From positions 1,792,692 to 1,856,691 of the forward strand of contig RPFO01000246.1 in assembly GCA_009746045.1 (NCBI GenBank): 64,000 bases of DNA, in the 5' to 3' direction. The first letter of the stretch is position 1. Every line of letters begins with the position of its first letter. The stretch is from Mesostigma viride. Taxonomy: Eukaryota > Streptophyta > Mesostigmatophyceae > Mesostigmatales > Mesostigmataceae. The position numbers were made by a program, and so were the translations under genes. The notes below the pieces were generated by a model. That model searched no databases, had not been told where the DNA came from, and saw only the letters and a program-made list of their open reading frames with translations. Below, piece after piece: positions 1 through 9,880 of this stretch.

Positions 1-3000
1 GCACCATGCCGTCAAGCCAGGCACCGACCAGGGTGTCCAGTCGGCCGGACGCCACACCGCCGGCATCGTGCCGTGCCGCCGACTCCTCCAACAGGAGGCC
101 CATTCCCTGGGTCCCCCCCGGGGTGTACTGCGAGCCTTCACCCCGACGGTTGGGGGATGCCATCGAGAAGCCGTCAAACCAGGGGGACCCTGGACCGGAA
201 CCCAGGGGGCGGGGGCTCTCGTACCTCCCCTTGTCCACCCCGCTCGGTGACCACGGGTCGTCATGCCGGGGGCTCATCCCCTCCTCAAAGGGGCTGCGTG
301 GCCACCCCTGCCGCTGCATGGGCGACATCACGTTCATGTTCCCGCCTCCCGCAACCCCGTCTCCCTCCTGTGGCCGCATCACCCAGCCAGCGTGCCGCGG
401 CGGCGGGGGCACCGTCACGGTGACGTTGATTCTTGCGTTGGCCACCGGCTCGTCGGTCTGCACGTCGTAGACGGTGAACTTGATGGGCACCCGCCGCACG
501 AACGAGAGAAGAGCCGACATGTCTACCCACGCGCTGGGGGTCACCACCACGTGGACGTGCCAGCCCACAAACGGGGGCGCGCCCACCACCGTCAGCTTGT
601 ACGCATAACCCGGGTCCATCCACAGGCCGTCCAGCGCCCCGTCGGCGTCCACGGGGCCCTCCTGCTGCGGCGTCTCTTCCCATCGAATGGAGCCCGACCT
701 GCGACGTGGCGCCCTCGTCTCGTTGTTTCCCCCATCACGTGCGGTCGCTCCTCGTGGGGATGCCGCCCCTGCCCCGTGCGCGGCCCCCTGGTCCCCTCCC
801 GACTTGGATGCCTTGCCCTTGGCACGTGCGGGGGATGCCTTGCTATTATCCCGCCTCTTGCCCGGGCTCTTTGGGCCCCCCACGGAGCGCCGGCTGCGAA
901 CGCGTTTGCCCCGCACGAAGCTGTACCGGAATCCGACGCAGTTTTGCAGGGACAGGAACCGGCCAGCCTCTCCCCATGGCAGCACATCGTTCCCCCCCTG
1001 CCCGATCTCCGCCAGCTGGACGCGCAAGCGTGGCCTGCGGCGCACAAACAGGTCCCAGGGGAGGTACTGCCCGTGGCCCTTGCCCGACCCCACAAACGCG
1101 TGAGCGGTGTTGTCCGTGTAGATGTCCTCCACCAGCAGGCTGTCCGCGTCGTACTCGAACCGGTTGCTGCGCGATGTCACCACGCGCGGCCGCGGCGCCA
1201 CCAGCGTGAAGGGGATGCGGCCGGCCGTGCGCGACAGGTCCATGCCCTCCATGCGCGCGCGGTTGTTGCGGGACGCAAACTGGAGCGAAAGCGACGGGTC
1301 GCCCAGGGTGGCCAGGTAGCTCCCTGGGGGGAGCACCTGCACGTGCGCCAGGTACTCCAGCACGTGAGCCGCGTCGGGGTCCTCACTCAACGGCGGCCCG
1401 TCCAGTGGAGATCCCCCAACACCTATGCTGTCCGCAAACCCTCCCCCATGCACCGCTCCCATGCCACCCGAGGCCTGGCCAACGTTGCCACTGGAGTGGG
1501 GTGTAGCTACTGCGTGGGGAGTTCCCACGGCTTGGGGCGTGCCCGTCGCATGGGGGGTATGAGCGGCGTGGGGCGTACCAGCACTGTCGCCCCACCCCAT
1601 GGTCCTCATTGCCCCGTGATCAGACCCCACATCCGCCACACCCTCCCCCTGGTGCCCCTCCCCCAGGTGGCCGAACGAGCGCTGGCGCCACACCTCGCGC
1701 GCGGCGGCGGCAGCATTAGCGTCAAACGTGTCCACCTCGGCCAGCGCGCCCGAGCGCTCCAGCAGCGCCACCGTGGCGGGCGTGAGCATGCCCGCGCTGT
1801 TCACCGCGTTCGCCTCCCCCGCGGTCCGGCGGCGGCGCGCCTCAGCCTCGGCCGCCGCAGCCGCGGCTGCCGCCGCCTGCCTCTTTCGGATAGCGTCCAG
1901 TGCTCGCTGCTGCGCGGCCATCTCCTCCTCTGCTTGGCCCCCGCTGAAGAACACACGCCCGTCCTCGTTGGTCCCGCAGAGGCACACGCGCCGCAGCGGG
2001 CGCAGGGACAGCTGGGAGGGGCTCGCCGCCAGCTGAGGCGTGTTAAGCACCACGCCCTGCTTGCCGCCCCCGGCCCCGTTGCCGCCCCCAGTATTGATAC
2101 TGGCGGTCGCTCCATTCCTACCGCCGGCATCCAACCAATTACTGTTGGAAGGGCTGGAGGCGGGTCCCACCCCAGCCCCGTTCTGGACGCGGCTGTTATT
2201 ACTGCTGCCGTCTGTTCCTGAGTCCTCGGCCCACACGGCCACCACGTTGGTGTGGTTGCGCATGCAGCGCGCGCGGAACACGGCGCGTTTCTGCTGCCGC
2301 GTGCCCCCCGCCATGTTGCCAACTCCCCCACCCTGACCTCCTCCTCCCCCAGCTGCTTGCTCCGGCTCCAAGAGGATCACGGTCCGGTCCTGCGCAGGGT
2401 TGCCCGGCTGCCAGCCTAACACCGTCTCCCGACTGGGTCCACCTGGGACGGATGGATGGTCGACGATGCCGTTGGAGCCGCTGCCCTGCCTGCCGGGGGG
2501 GAAACCATCCTGACCCCCCATATCATTCCCATCCCCCCACCCCTTAAACGAGTCATTGAAGCCCCCGCCACCCCCACCCCCCTCGCCCCGCAACGCTTGC
2601 GCCGCCACTCCCCCCTCCCACGCCCCCCCCTCCGCCTGGTCATGCTCAGCGGGTGTGATTTCCCACAGGGTGAGGATCGCCCCGATACGCACAGGGACCA
2701 TGAGCACATGCACCGTGTACAGCGCGCCCTCTTCGACGTACACCGACAGACTCTCACCAAACCGGCCGTAGGGGTAATACCCCGTGCACGACGCCGACAG
2801 CAGGTACAGCCGCCCCGCCAGCACGCTCACCGTGACCTCCCCCGTGACATCCGTGACGGAGGCCATGCCGCAGGTGGACCCTGCGTTGCGACCGGTGCCC
2901 GCATCTACCCTCACGGCCGCGCCCCGCACAGGGACGCCCGATATGCGGTCCCGGCAGATCAGCCTCAGGTGGCCGTAGGCTTGCACGTGGTCAATTCTGG

Positions 3001-4318
3001 CTACGTCACGCCCCGGCAGGCATAGCTCGCACGCCTTGCGTATGGCGCCACCTGGCACGCGGTGGGGGCACCCACGGCCAGGGGCCCCATGCGCCGGCCA
3101 CTCAAAGTCCTGCCAGTAGAGTGACCGGTGGCGGGGAGGTCCCGTGTCGGCGGCGGTAGCCACAGGCCAGAAAGTGCGCCACGTGGGCACGTACACGTCC
3201 CGCACGCCCTCGATCTCGTCCCCCTCGTCCTCCTCCATGGATGGCTGCGGGCCAGGAAGGGACAGCTGGCGCCGCAGCGTGTGCAGGCTCCCTTCCTTGG
3301 TCAAGTCGGGCGGGGTCACCTCGACACTGCGCGCAAACTCGGCGGCAGCAACATATGCGCTCCGCAGACGCCGCGTGGAAGCCGTGACATGATCCTTGGA
3401 AGCCACCGCGGTGACCCCCTGGGGGCTGAGGCTTGCCCCCGCGCCCAGGGTGTTGCTGGACACCGTGCGGTGTAAGTTGCGGTGGGAGGAGGGCCGTGGC
3501 TCAGGGCTCTGTCTGGGCACGAGGCGGCCCCCTGAACGAGGGGGTGTGCCGCCGTCGACGCCCTGGTGCGCCGCGTACGTTCGCTTGGCCTGCTCTGCCA
3601 GCGCGGGGGACGCTGGCAGCACCTTGTGTGGGGCCGAGGACAGGGTCACACCCCACGCTTGTGCTGGCTGGTGGGGCCTTTGTGTGGAAAAGTCGTCGCT
3701 CCTGCTGACATCACCGCCGCCGCCGTGGATGGCAGCCACATGTGGGGACCCTGCCCCAGGGCTGCCAGGGAGGTCGACATGCTCCACCACGCGCGCGACG
3801 CCCATCAGCGCGGGATGCAGGAGGCTGGTCGGGGAGGTGACAGGGGAGAGAGCTCCGCGTGGTGTCTCTGCCGCCCGGGGTGTCCTGGATGCACCACGTG
3901 GCGTCCCAGACGCGCCACGTGGCGTCCCAGATGCACGGGGCGTCCCTGCCGCACGGGCCGTTCCTGATGCTCGAGGGAAACCAACTGCATCGCGCCCGGA
4001 GTCACACTGCATGCAGTGGCCATGAGGGGTACAGTGAGCGCAGCAGGCATGTAACGCGGCTACTTCGCGGTTCCGTACTGGCGGGCTCTTTGCGGGATGT
4101 GCCACGTTTCCTTTCCTGTCGGGGACTCGGACGCTGAGAACCTTAGCCTCGTGTCCTCCGGGTCGGACGGCAACGTGTTCCGCGGGTTTCGCCAAGGCTG
4201 GGACGAGAAACGGAACGGAAATAGCGGGCGGCTTGGGGGGAGCGAGCCGGTCCCCATGTGGAGAACCTGAACCAGTCTGAGACCGGGCAGAGCTTGGCCG
4301 TGACCGGGTGCTCGACAT
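1..4318 (-). CDS. Very large unrecognised protein with beta-sandwich-like modules, partial (C-terminus outside window)
   Basis: I do not recognise this protein. One frame stays open without a stop from the ATG at 4318-4316 to the left edge (about 1,439 codons); an in-frame TAA lies about 11 codons upstream of that ATG, which supports the start. Residues 1-400 are low-complexity, Ser/Pro/Arg-rich and contain a tandem GTPRGAS-type repeat (about residues 118-150). A Cys/Trp-rich stretch (about 400-445, YWQDFEW) precedes a segment around 447-530 (LRLICRDRISGVPVRGAAV) that looks like a carboxypeptidase-regulatory/Ig-like beta-sandwich. A similar segment lies near 1279 (FTVYDVQTDEPVANARI). Between them are Gly/Ser-rich linkers, an Ala run (about 815-830) and TPHA repeats (about 905-945), then a more globular block near 1050-1100 (EDIYTDNTAHAFVGSG). 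It is intronless in the visible 4.3 kb and divergent from the TTL-like gene. Function unknown. Confidence 0.65.
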   Translation of the reverse strand, partial: MSSTRSRPSSARSQTGSGSPHGDRLAPPKPPAISVPFLVPALAKPAEHVAVRPGGHEAKVLSVRVPDRKGNVAHPAKSPPVRNREVAALHACCAHCTPHGHCMQCDSGRDAVGFPRASGTARAAGTPRASGTPRGASGTPRGASRTPRAAETPRGALSPVTSPTSLLHPALMGVARVVEHVDLPGSPGAGSPHVAAIHGGGGDVSRSDDFSTQRPHQPAQAWGVTLSSAPHKVLPASPALAEQAKRTYAAHQGVDGGTPPRSGGRLVPRQSPEPRPSSHRNLHRTVSSNTLGAGASLSPQGVTAVASKDHVTASTRRLRSAYVAAAEFARSVEVTPPDLTKEGSLHTLRRQLSLPGPQPSMEEDEGDEIEGVRDVYVPTWRTFWPVATAADTGPPRHRSLYWQDFEWPAHGAPGRGCPHRVPGGAIRKACELCLPGRDVARIDHVQAYGHLRLICRDRISGVPVRGAAVRVDAGTGRNAGSTCGMASVTDVTGEVTVSVLAGRLYLLSASCTGYYPYGRFGESLSVYVEEGALYTVHVLMVPVRIGAILTLWEITPAEHDQAEGGAWEGGVAAQALRGEGGGGGGGFNDSFKGWGDGNDMGGQDGFPPGRQGSGSNGIVDHPSVPGGPSRETVLGWQPGNPAQDRTVILLEPEQAAGGGGGQGGGVGNMAGGTRQQKRAVFRARCMRNHTNVVAVWAEDSGTDGSSNNSRVQNGAGVGPASSPSNSNWLDAGGRNGATASINTGGGNGAGGGKQGVVLNTPQLAASPSQLSLRPLRRVCLCGTNEDGRVFFSGGQAEEEMAAQQRALDAIRKRQAAAAAAAAAEAEARRRRTAGEANAVNSAGMLTPATVALLERSGALAEVDTFDANAAAAAREVWRQRSFGHLGEGHQGEGVADVGSDHGAMRTMGWGDSAGTPHAAHTPHATGTPQAVGTPHAVATPHSSGNVGQASGGMGAVHGGGFADSIGVGGSPLDGPPLSEDPDAAHVLEYLAHVQVLPPGSYLATLGDPSLSLQFASRNNRARMEGMDLSRTAGRIPFTLVAPRPRVVTSRSNRFEYDADSLLVEDIYTDNTAHAFVGSGKGHGQYLPWDLFVRRRPRLRVQLAEIGQGGNDVLPWGEAGRFLSLQNCVGFRYSFVRGKRVRSRRSVGGPKSPGKRRDNSKASPARAKGKASKSGGDQGAAHGAGAASPRGATARDGGNNETRAPRRRSGSIRWEETPQQEGPVDADGALDGLWMDPGYAYKLTVVGAPPFVGWHVHVVVTPSAWVDMSALLSFVRRVPIKFTVYDVQTDEPVANARINVTVTVPPPPRHAGWVMRPQEGDGVAGGGNMNVMSPMQRQGWPRSPFEEGMSPRHDDPWSPSGVDKGRYESPRPLGSGPGSPWFDGFSMASPNRRGEGSQYTPGGTQGMGLLLEESAARHDAGGVASGRLDTLVGAWLDGMV

Positions 4319-5162
4319 TGTTCTGCACGGGCCGCGACGAGCCTCACTACCATCTTAACCGCTGCCAGCATCCGCCTTTACAAGCATCCATGGCGGGGTA
4401 AACGGTGCCATGACCTCGCAATCTTGCCCACTGTATAAACCCCCCTCACATCGTATGCCTGCCTACTGCTCTCACAAGTTGGCGCGGCATACTCGGAGTT
4501 AACACAAGCCCAACTGAGTCATTGTCTGAAATATGTATACTGCGCAGGGCCGTAGAGAACAGCCGCCAGGAGTCCCCGCGATGAATACAAATGCTGCTGA
4601 GGTAGCGTTCATAATGCGTGCTTGTCGCTCATAAGATACTAATTGCTTCCCTTGAATTGTTATATGAAACACTCTGTCGCTCGGACGAACTTCATGCGTG
4701 CCATTATTCGGTGTTGCACGGTAATATTTTATTAGGAGCAGGTTGAGCAGGTTAGGAATTTCCAATTATCACTTTATCGGGCTTTGTTATTAATAATAGC
4801 CGGGCTTGAACATCAGCAGACCCACCTGTGCGTCGACACTCGACACAGCCTCGACGCGCTGACCAGTGACCAGAATAAACACTCGGCAGTCGGCACGTCG
4901 GCACGTCAAGCACGCGCGTCGGGCTGGGTCCTGTCAGCTTCCCGGGTCACTCGTTCTTGGCCCTTGGGTAACTAATAATTGCACCAGCCGGAGTGGCTTC
5001 CAATTTCCTGTCCTGAACTCCTCACTGTGTGGTGCCAGATGGACGCATGACCCCGCTCTCGGGGGACGCGGGCACGCGGTGTTCCGGACTTCCGGTCACC
5101 TCAACATTCCTCAACATTCTCACCTCGCCATACTGTACTGTATGGGGCAGGACCAGCCGTTG

Positions 5163-5359
5163 GATCCACTATTAATAACCCTGTCGGTTGTTGTTGTTGT
5201 GTCCCACGCCGCACATGGGCAGCAGAGAATCTATAGTGGGTCACTATTTCCAGGTAAATAGGTGTACGTTTATTCCAAATATAGCCAGTAGTTAATCCCT
5301 GCTAAGCCTAGGGTATCAAGAGGGAGCCTGTAGTGGGTCACTATTAATAACCCTGTCGG
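5163..5359. repeat. Pair of direct repeats (CACTATTAATAACCCTGTCG type)
   Basis: The 20-base string CACTATTAATAACCCTGTCG occurs near 5167-5187 and again near 5338-5359. A second shared string, TAGTGGGTCACTATT, occurs near 5233 and 5329. The two overlapping direct-repeat families suggest a local duplication of about 100-170 bp. No coding potential is seen. Confidence 0.5.
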
Positions 5360-6104
5360 TACGCCGACGCGGGAATACATAAATTCAACTCAACTCAACT
5401 CATGCCTGTGCTACTGCATGATGACCATTGACCGGCCTAGCTGCCATCCGCCCCTGCGTATTATGAGTGATATGTACGCGCCGCAGGCGCATGCTTTTAA
5501 TGCGGCAGCAAATCGCAATGGCCACGGCCGCGGGTCCTCACATTAATTAACACATGAAAAACTATATGCAGTTAGGGTAATTAGAATATTTACGGGCGCA
5601 GTTCCAGAATGATAAAATTATAAATTAGGTGTACCGCACTGCAGACGTTGACACATGATGATGACGGCCGCGGGGCCCACGTCCCTGGCACGGCAGGCGC
5701 GCGCCAGTACTGCTGCAAGCGTCGTCGACCGGCCGCGCGCCAGCTGATCAATCTGGGTATTGCATAATATGGTCATTGCAGGACCGGGGTTGATCATGAT
5801 GGACACGGTCGCCATCGAGCAAAGGAAACTAAAGTAGCTCTATCGAGTGACCGGCATGAGTAGTAGTACTGCTAGCGCCGGCGCCGCCGCGCGCTCATCA
5901 TGATTAACTGCTGCATAGTATGCGTGTAAGGTCAGTGGACAGCTGCTGCGCATGCACAGCTAGCTACCAGCTTATAGGCTTGCTGGCCGGCCGGCCCGCG
6001 CGGCGTTAATCTTGGCAATCAGCTTGATCTAGTGCCCCGGCGGCCGGCGAGATCGGTTCACATATACCCGGTGGTACAGCATAGTACATCGGACCGCCGG
6101 CCCG

Positions 6105-6110
6105 TATATA
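6105..6110 (+). promoter_or_regulatory. TATA-box-like element upstream of the TTL-like gene
   Basis: TATATA in the context CCCGTATATAGCTCC lies 123 bp upstream of the ATG at 6233. This would place the transcription start near 6135-6140 and leave a 5'UTR of about 95 nt. The position is plausible but no transcript supports it. Confidence 0.35.
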
Positions 6111-6232
6111 GCTCCAACTAGTTCATCGCGGTCAGTTGCTGACGTCTCATTCATTTTCGATTACCTGCATCCATCACAAGTCTGACCCCGGCCAGCCCGT
6201 AGCCGGCCCCTCAGCAGCCTGCAGTGATCACC

Positions 6233-9007
6233 ATGCGCCAGCTGTCACTTTTCATCTTGGCGGCCAATATGCTAATCGCACTGTCCCTGGCCCGGCCCGT
6301 GGCGACGGCGACACTTGCATCGGCCCAAACTGGACCCCACGTGGCCCGGTTGGCCCAGTCAGCCCACATGGCCCAGTCGGCCCAGTCGGCCCAGTCAGCC
6401 CATGGTGGCCCCCAGTCAACCCATTCAGCCCGGTCTGGCCCCCCTCCCGTGGAGACTCAGCTGGACGCGGTGCGCACGTTCTGCCGCTGCGCCCACCTGG
6501 TGACGGAGTATCGCCTGCCGCCCTCGTCGCTGTTCCGTCACGAGGCGCACGCGACGCGCCACCCGATGGAGAAGGTGGTGGCGGCGATAGTGAGCAAGCT
6601 TGCGGCGCGGCGCGTACAGCAAATGCCGTCCGATGTCACGATGAGCAACGCCACAATGAACGGTGTGCCAGGGGACGTGTTGAGATCCTCCACCAGCATC
6701 AGCACGAAAGCCGCCATCGCCGACTTCTGTCGCACCGAGACGGCTGCACTGGCCGCGCTTGAGGCCTCGCCCCCTTCCAAGCTTCACCCGGTACCAACCC
6801 TGCCGGCATGTGTGTCGGAGTCTAATGATGCGTCGCACGGGCTTCTTGCATCCAAACCAGACGCTTGCAAGGGCGTCTTCCGCCTCAACATGCGTGTGTC
6901 CACCACCACGCTGCGTGTGGTGGGTCTCACGCTGTGCCGCCTCGGCTGGGTGTTCATGGGGGAGCCGCCGCCGCCAGGTATCGCCACCTGCGATGATATG
7001 CGATCAGGCTGTGCGAGTACTAGTGCGAGCCAAGGCCATGCTAGTAGCGCATGCGGCCAGGGTGATTCATCATCAACGGGCTCATATGGGGCCAGCCAAC
7101 TAGGCGACGACGGTGGATCGGGTACCACCCAGGGTTCTTGGGCCAGCAGGATTTCTAATAATAATAATAATGCATCAGGTTGCAATGGGGCCAGTCCAGG
7201 TTCTGATGGCAGCAGCCGTGCTACATATAGCCCCCTCCGGTGGACATGGAACGTGCAACCGAAATTCTACCACCCGCAACGCGGGGATGCCGTCTCGGGC
7301 GCCACCTTTGACATCTTCAACGGTCTGCACTCCGTCCACGCTGCACTGGTGGATAAGGGGCAGCTGTATGATGGCCTGGTGACGTACGCAGCAGTCAGGT
7401 CGCGGCAGTGCCTGGGTGGCGTGTCGAGCATGCTGTTCAAGACCTACTTGCTGTACAAGGAGGAGGACTGCGCTGCTTTCTTTCGGGCACTTGAGTGGGA
7501 GGATTTAAGGATGAAGAAAGGAGCCGGGTTGCTTGAAAGGGAGGGGCGTGGAAGGGACTCGATCACAAGGGAATCATCTGGAAGGGACTCGCCCTCTGTT
7601 ATTGATAGCCAAGTGCTTGAAAAGGAGCTTGCTGCGGGGGAAGCGACGCGCGTCGGTGCGATTGGTGGCGGCTGCACGCAGCAAAGGGGTTCATCGGCTC
7701 GGGATGGAGATGGCGAGGTTACTACTGATAGCACACAGGTCTGGTCCGGGCCGGCGGACTCCAGTGGGGGTGCGGGGCCGGAGCGCGCGGGCGTTGCGTC
7801 TTGCTCAAACGGACCTGGGCAAGAGGGGGGCATGGAAAACGAAGAAAGGGCACCGGAAGAAGAGGGCCAAAATGGGGCAGCAGGAAGGGGCAGGGCATGC
7901 GGCCGGGAGCAAGGACAGGAGGAGGGGGAGGGGGAGGAGACGTGGTGGCTACTCAAGAAGACGACCAATTACTTCAGCGTAGGACACCAGATCATCATCC
8001 CCTCGTTGCACCTCCCCCTGGCAGGTCATCCCATCTTCCATTTGTCGTCGTCATCGTCATCGTTGCGGGATGCTGCAGCGGAGACAGTGCACGATCCACT
8101 GATTGCAGAAGGTCGCCGGCGGTTGGAGGCGTACGGTGCGCGAGGCGAGCTGTGTGGTTGCGGCGACGACAATGATGATGCCATCGCTGGCACCAGTCAT
8201 GGTCTTAGCACTGATGACAGCACCGGCACTAGCTCTGGTCCCCACAATTCGTATAATAACAGCAATCCTAGCCCCGAGGGTGGCAAAGGCCGCGGTGACA
8301 AGGGTGACAAGGGTGATCGGTGCCCCTCCAGGGGCCCTGGCGGTCAACCATGGGTTGGTCGAGAGATCGCGACGCGTTACGTCCGCAACCCGCTTCTCAT
8401 CGCCGGGCGCAAGTTCCACATCCGGACCTACGCGGCCATTGCCTCCGGAGACCCCCTGGTCGCGTTTTACCATCCCGCATTTGTCAAGGTCGCCCCCGTT
8501 CCGTTCACGCACGATGTGGCCAGTCATGCGTCCGCGGGGGTGCACTTCACGAGCGGGGTAGGGGGGGCGGACCAGATCCTTTGGTCCTATGATGAGCTCG
8601 ACGTGTACCTGTCTAGGGTGTTACAAGTGGCCCCTCCAGGGTATGTGGCGGATACCCTTGTCCCCCGTTTCAAGTCCATCATGGTACTCGCGTTCCGGAT
8701 GCTGGCGCAGACTACCGACATCCGTCACGCGGGCTATTACCAGGACTTCTCCTTCGACTTCATGCTCGACGATGACCTCCGGCTGTACGTGATGGAGGTC
8801 AACACGGACTCCATCGCCATCATCACCTCCCAGGAGTTTTTCGTATCCCTGGCCACGGTGGTTGACTCCCTGTGGACCACGCGCCAGGCGGGCGCGTGGC
8901 CAGGTTCTTGCCGCGACGGCGCTGCTCTTCCTGAAGGCATCGACGTGGGCTCCCTGGAGCTGATCATGAATGGGGCCTGGGACGTGGGCAGCCTGCCCGG
9001 GTGTTAG
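6233..9007 (+). CDS. Tubulin-tyrosine-ligase-like (TTL family, ATP-grasp) protein with N-terminal signal peptide
   Basis: This is one uninterrupted 924-residue frame ending in TAG at 9005-9007. Residues 1-20 (MRQLSLFILAANMLIALSLA) look like a secretory signal peptide or signal anchor, followed by a Gln-Ser-Ala repeat (about 40-60). The C-terminal half has TTL-family motifs: NPLLIAGRKFHIRTYAAI (about 718-736) matches the family's G-K-F-D-I-R-x-Y segment, and FDFMLDDDLRLYVMEVN (about 841-857) supplies the metal/ATP-binding Glu855 and Asn857. An earlier conserved block (WNVQPKFYHPQRG, about 340) and NYFSVGHQIIIPSLH (about 580) are separated by Gly/Ser- and Glu-rich low-complexity insertions. TTL enzymes ligate amino acids to proteins, usually tubulin, in the cytosol, so the signal peptide is unexpected. 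The substrate cannot be inferred. The ATG at 6233 is the first in this frame; upstream there is only a GTG. Confidence 0.8.
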   Translation: MRQLSLFILAANMLIALSLARPVATATLASAQTGPHVARLAQSAHMAQSAQSAQSAHGGPQSTHSARSGPPPVETQLDAVRTFCRCAHLVTEYRLPPSSLFRHEAHATRHPMEKVVAAIVSKLAARRVQQMPSDVTMSNATMNGVPGDVLRSSTSISTKAAIADFCRTETAALAALEASPPSKLHPVPTLPACVSESNDASHGLLASKPDACKGVFRLNMRVSTTTLRVVGLTLCRLGWVFMGEPPPPGIATCDDMRSGCASTSASQGHASSACGQGDSSSTGSYGASQLGDDGGSGTTQGSWASRISNNNNNASGCNGASPGSDGSSRATYSPLRWTWNVQPKFYHPQRGDAVSGATFDIFNGLHSVHAALVDKGQLYDGLVTYAAVRSRQCLGGVSSMLFKTYLLYKEEDCAAFFRALEWEDLRMKKGAGLLEREGRGRDSITRESSGRDSPSVIDSQVLEKELAAGEATRVGAIGGGCTQQRGSSARDGDGEVTTDSTQVWSGPADSSGGAGPERAGVASCSNGPGQEGGMENEERAPEEEGQNGAAGRGRACGREQGQEEGEGEETWWLLKKTTNYFSVGHQIIIPSLHLPLAGHPIFHLSSSSSSLRDAAAETVHDPLIAEGRRRLEAYGARGELCGCGDDNDDAIAGTSHGLSTDDSTGTSSGPHNSYNNSNPSPEGGKGRGDKGDKGDRCPSRGPGGQPWVGREIATRYVRNPLLIAGRKFHIRTYAAIASGDPLVAFYHPAFVKVAPVPFTHDVASHASAGVHFTSGVGGADQILWSYDELDVYLSRVLQVAPPGYVADTLVPRFKSIMVLAFRMLAQTTDIRHAGYYQDFSFDFMLDDDLRLYVMEVNTDSIAIITSQEFFVSLATVVDSLWTTRQAGAWPGSCRDGAALPEGIDVGSLELIMNGAWDVGSLPGC

Positions 9008-9522
9008 AACTCAGTAGGTATCCCGGCTCCATTCTCAGTGCGCAATCGAGGTCCTCCTTGAAAAGCGCCCCGACCTCTTCTTATAGGGTTTGGAGTCCCA
9101 ACCCCTTCCTAAGATGGGGGAATCCAACCCCTTTGGTAGGGTTTGCCTGGCCATATGAAGGGGTTGTCTGCGATTAGTACGCCTTATAAAGTACATGTTG
9201 TGCCCTGCTATCTCTGCAAGTGATTGCCCTAGTGAATTCTTGTATGCCGCACGAGCCATTGGTGGCAGTATTCTTGTAATTTGATTGACCCGATAGCGAC
9301 CCGCTGTTGGCCTCTGTGGTTGTGCTGCGAAGCTTACACAGGGGGTCGCAAATGGGCCCCCTACTACGTGTGTTGCAGCACCCTGTTGTAAGAAATATAT
9401 ATATGTGAGACTGCAGACACGTGTGTAGTACTCCTACACACAGATCTCGAGTGATTTATCTAGTACCAAATCCGAAAGGCTTGCATCACTCCCCGGACAG
9501 GAGAACTTTTGCGGATGACTGT
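9008..9522. other. Intergenic region 3' of the TTL-like gene
   Basis: No gene is visible. A TGTAA motif (CTGTTGTAAGAAATATAT, about 9384-9401) could be a distant poly(A) signal for the TTL-like gene. The string ATATATGTGAGAC, which recurs at retroelement junctions further right, occurs at about 9397-9409. Confidence 0.4.
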
Positions 9523-9700
9523 AGGTGTAAGTTGGCGATGCCATGGTAACCGGAGACGTCCGTCCTATAGTCAGCAAAATTGGTGCGAGAGGTCCCCAGT
9601 TCGATTCCGGTCGGATTCATTTGCAGATCGCGTTTTCCGCGTTTTCCGCGGCCTGGCACTGAACGCAAAGGTTTTCACCTTTGCGGAGTGTCTGATCAGA
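9523..9700 (+). mobile_element. tRNA-derived SINE, copy 1
   Basis: The head (about 9556-9620) contains a degenerate tRNA-like A box (CCTATAGTCAGC) and a strong B box (AGTTCGATTCC), in a tRNA-like body that lacks a normal anticodon arm. The tail has GCGTTTTCCGCG repeats and the 20-base hairpin GCAAAGGTTTTCACCTTTGC, then GGAGTGTCTGATCAG. Nearly the same unit recurs at 9727-9872 and, inverted, at 56655-56828, so it is a dispersed repeat and not a functional tRNA gene. RNA polymerase III transcription from the internal boxes is the known mode for such elements. Confidence 0.6.
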
Positions 9701-9726
9701 ATGTGAGACTCTTTGATATATGTGAG

Positions 9727-9872
9727 ACGTCCGTCCTATAGTCAGCAAAATTGGTGCGAGAGGTCCCCAGTTCGATTCCGGTCGGATTCATTTGCAGATC
9801 GCGTTTTTCCGCGTTTTCCGCGGCCCGGCACTGAACGCAAATGGTTTTCACCTTTGCGGAGTGTCTGATCAG
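9727..9872 (+). mobile_element. tRNA-derived SINE, copy 2 (5'-shortened)
   Basis: This is a near-identical direct copy of the preceding SINE. It begins at the tRNA-like A-box side (GACGTCCGTCC) and lacks the first ~30 bases of copy 1. It has the same B box, GCGTTTTCCGCG tail, 3' hairpin and TCTGATCAG end. Its 3' end directly abuts the (TA)n target into which LINE copy A inserted. Confidence 0.6.
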
Positions 9873-9880
9873 AATATATA

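Larger units (their letters stand above)
4319..6232. other. Divergent intergenic region between the large unknown gene and the TTL-like gene
   Basis: No convincing coding sequence is visible in this 1.9-kb stretch. It should hold the promoters of both flanking genes. The part from about 5850 to 6110 is dense in short palindromes (GGCCGGCC, GCTAGC, TCATGA, AGTACT). A direct repeat sits near 5163-5359. Composition alternates between AT-rich (4500-4800, 5500-5640) and GC-rich blocks. Confidence 0.5.

Noticed and set aside
263-2221. 652-codon open frame on the plus strand
   Set aside because: It is in exact antisense codon register to the minus-strand giant ORF. In GC-rich coding DNA this frame often stays open. 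The minus frame reads with more natural composition and has a defined start, so the plus frame is a shadow.
9556-9640. Functional tRNA gene
   Set aside because: A and B boxes are present, but the anticodon arm is missing and the acceptor stem pairs poorly. Three dispersed copies with a common tail indicate a SINE.
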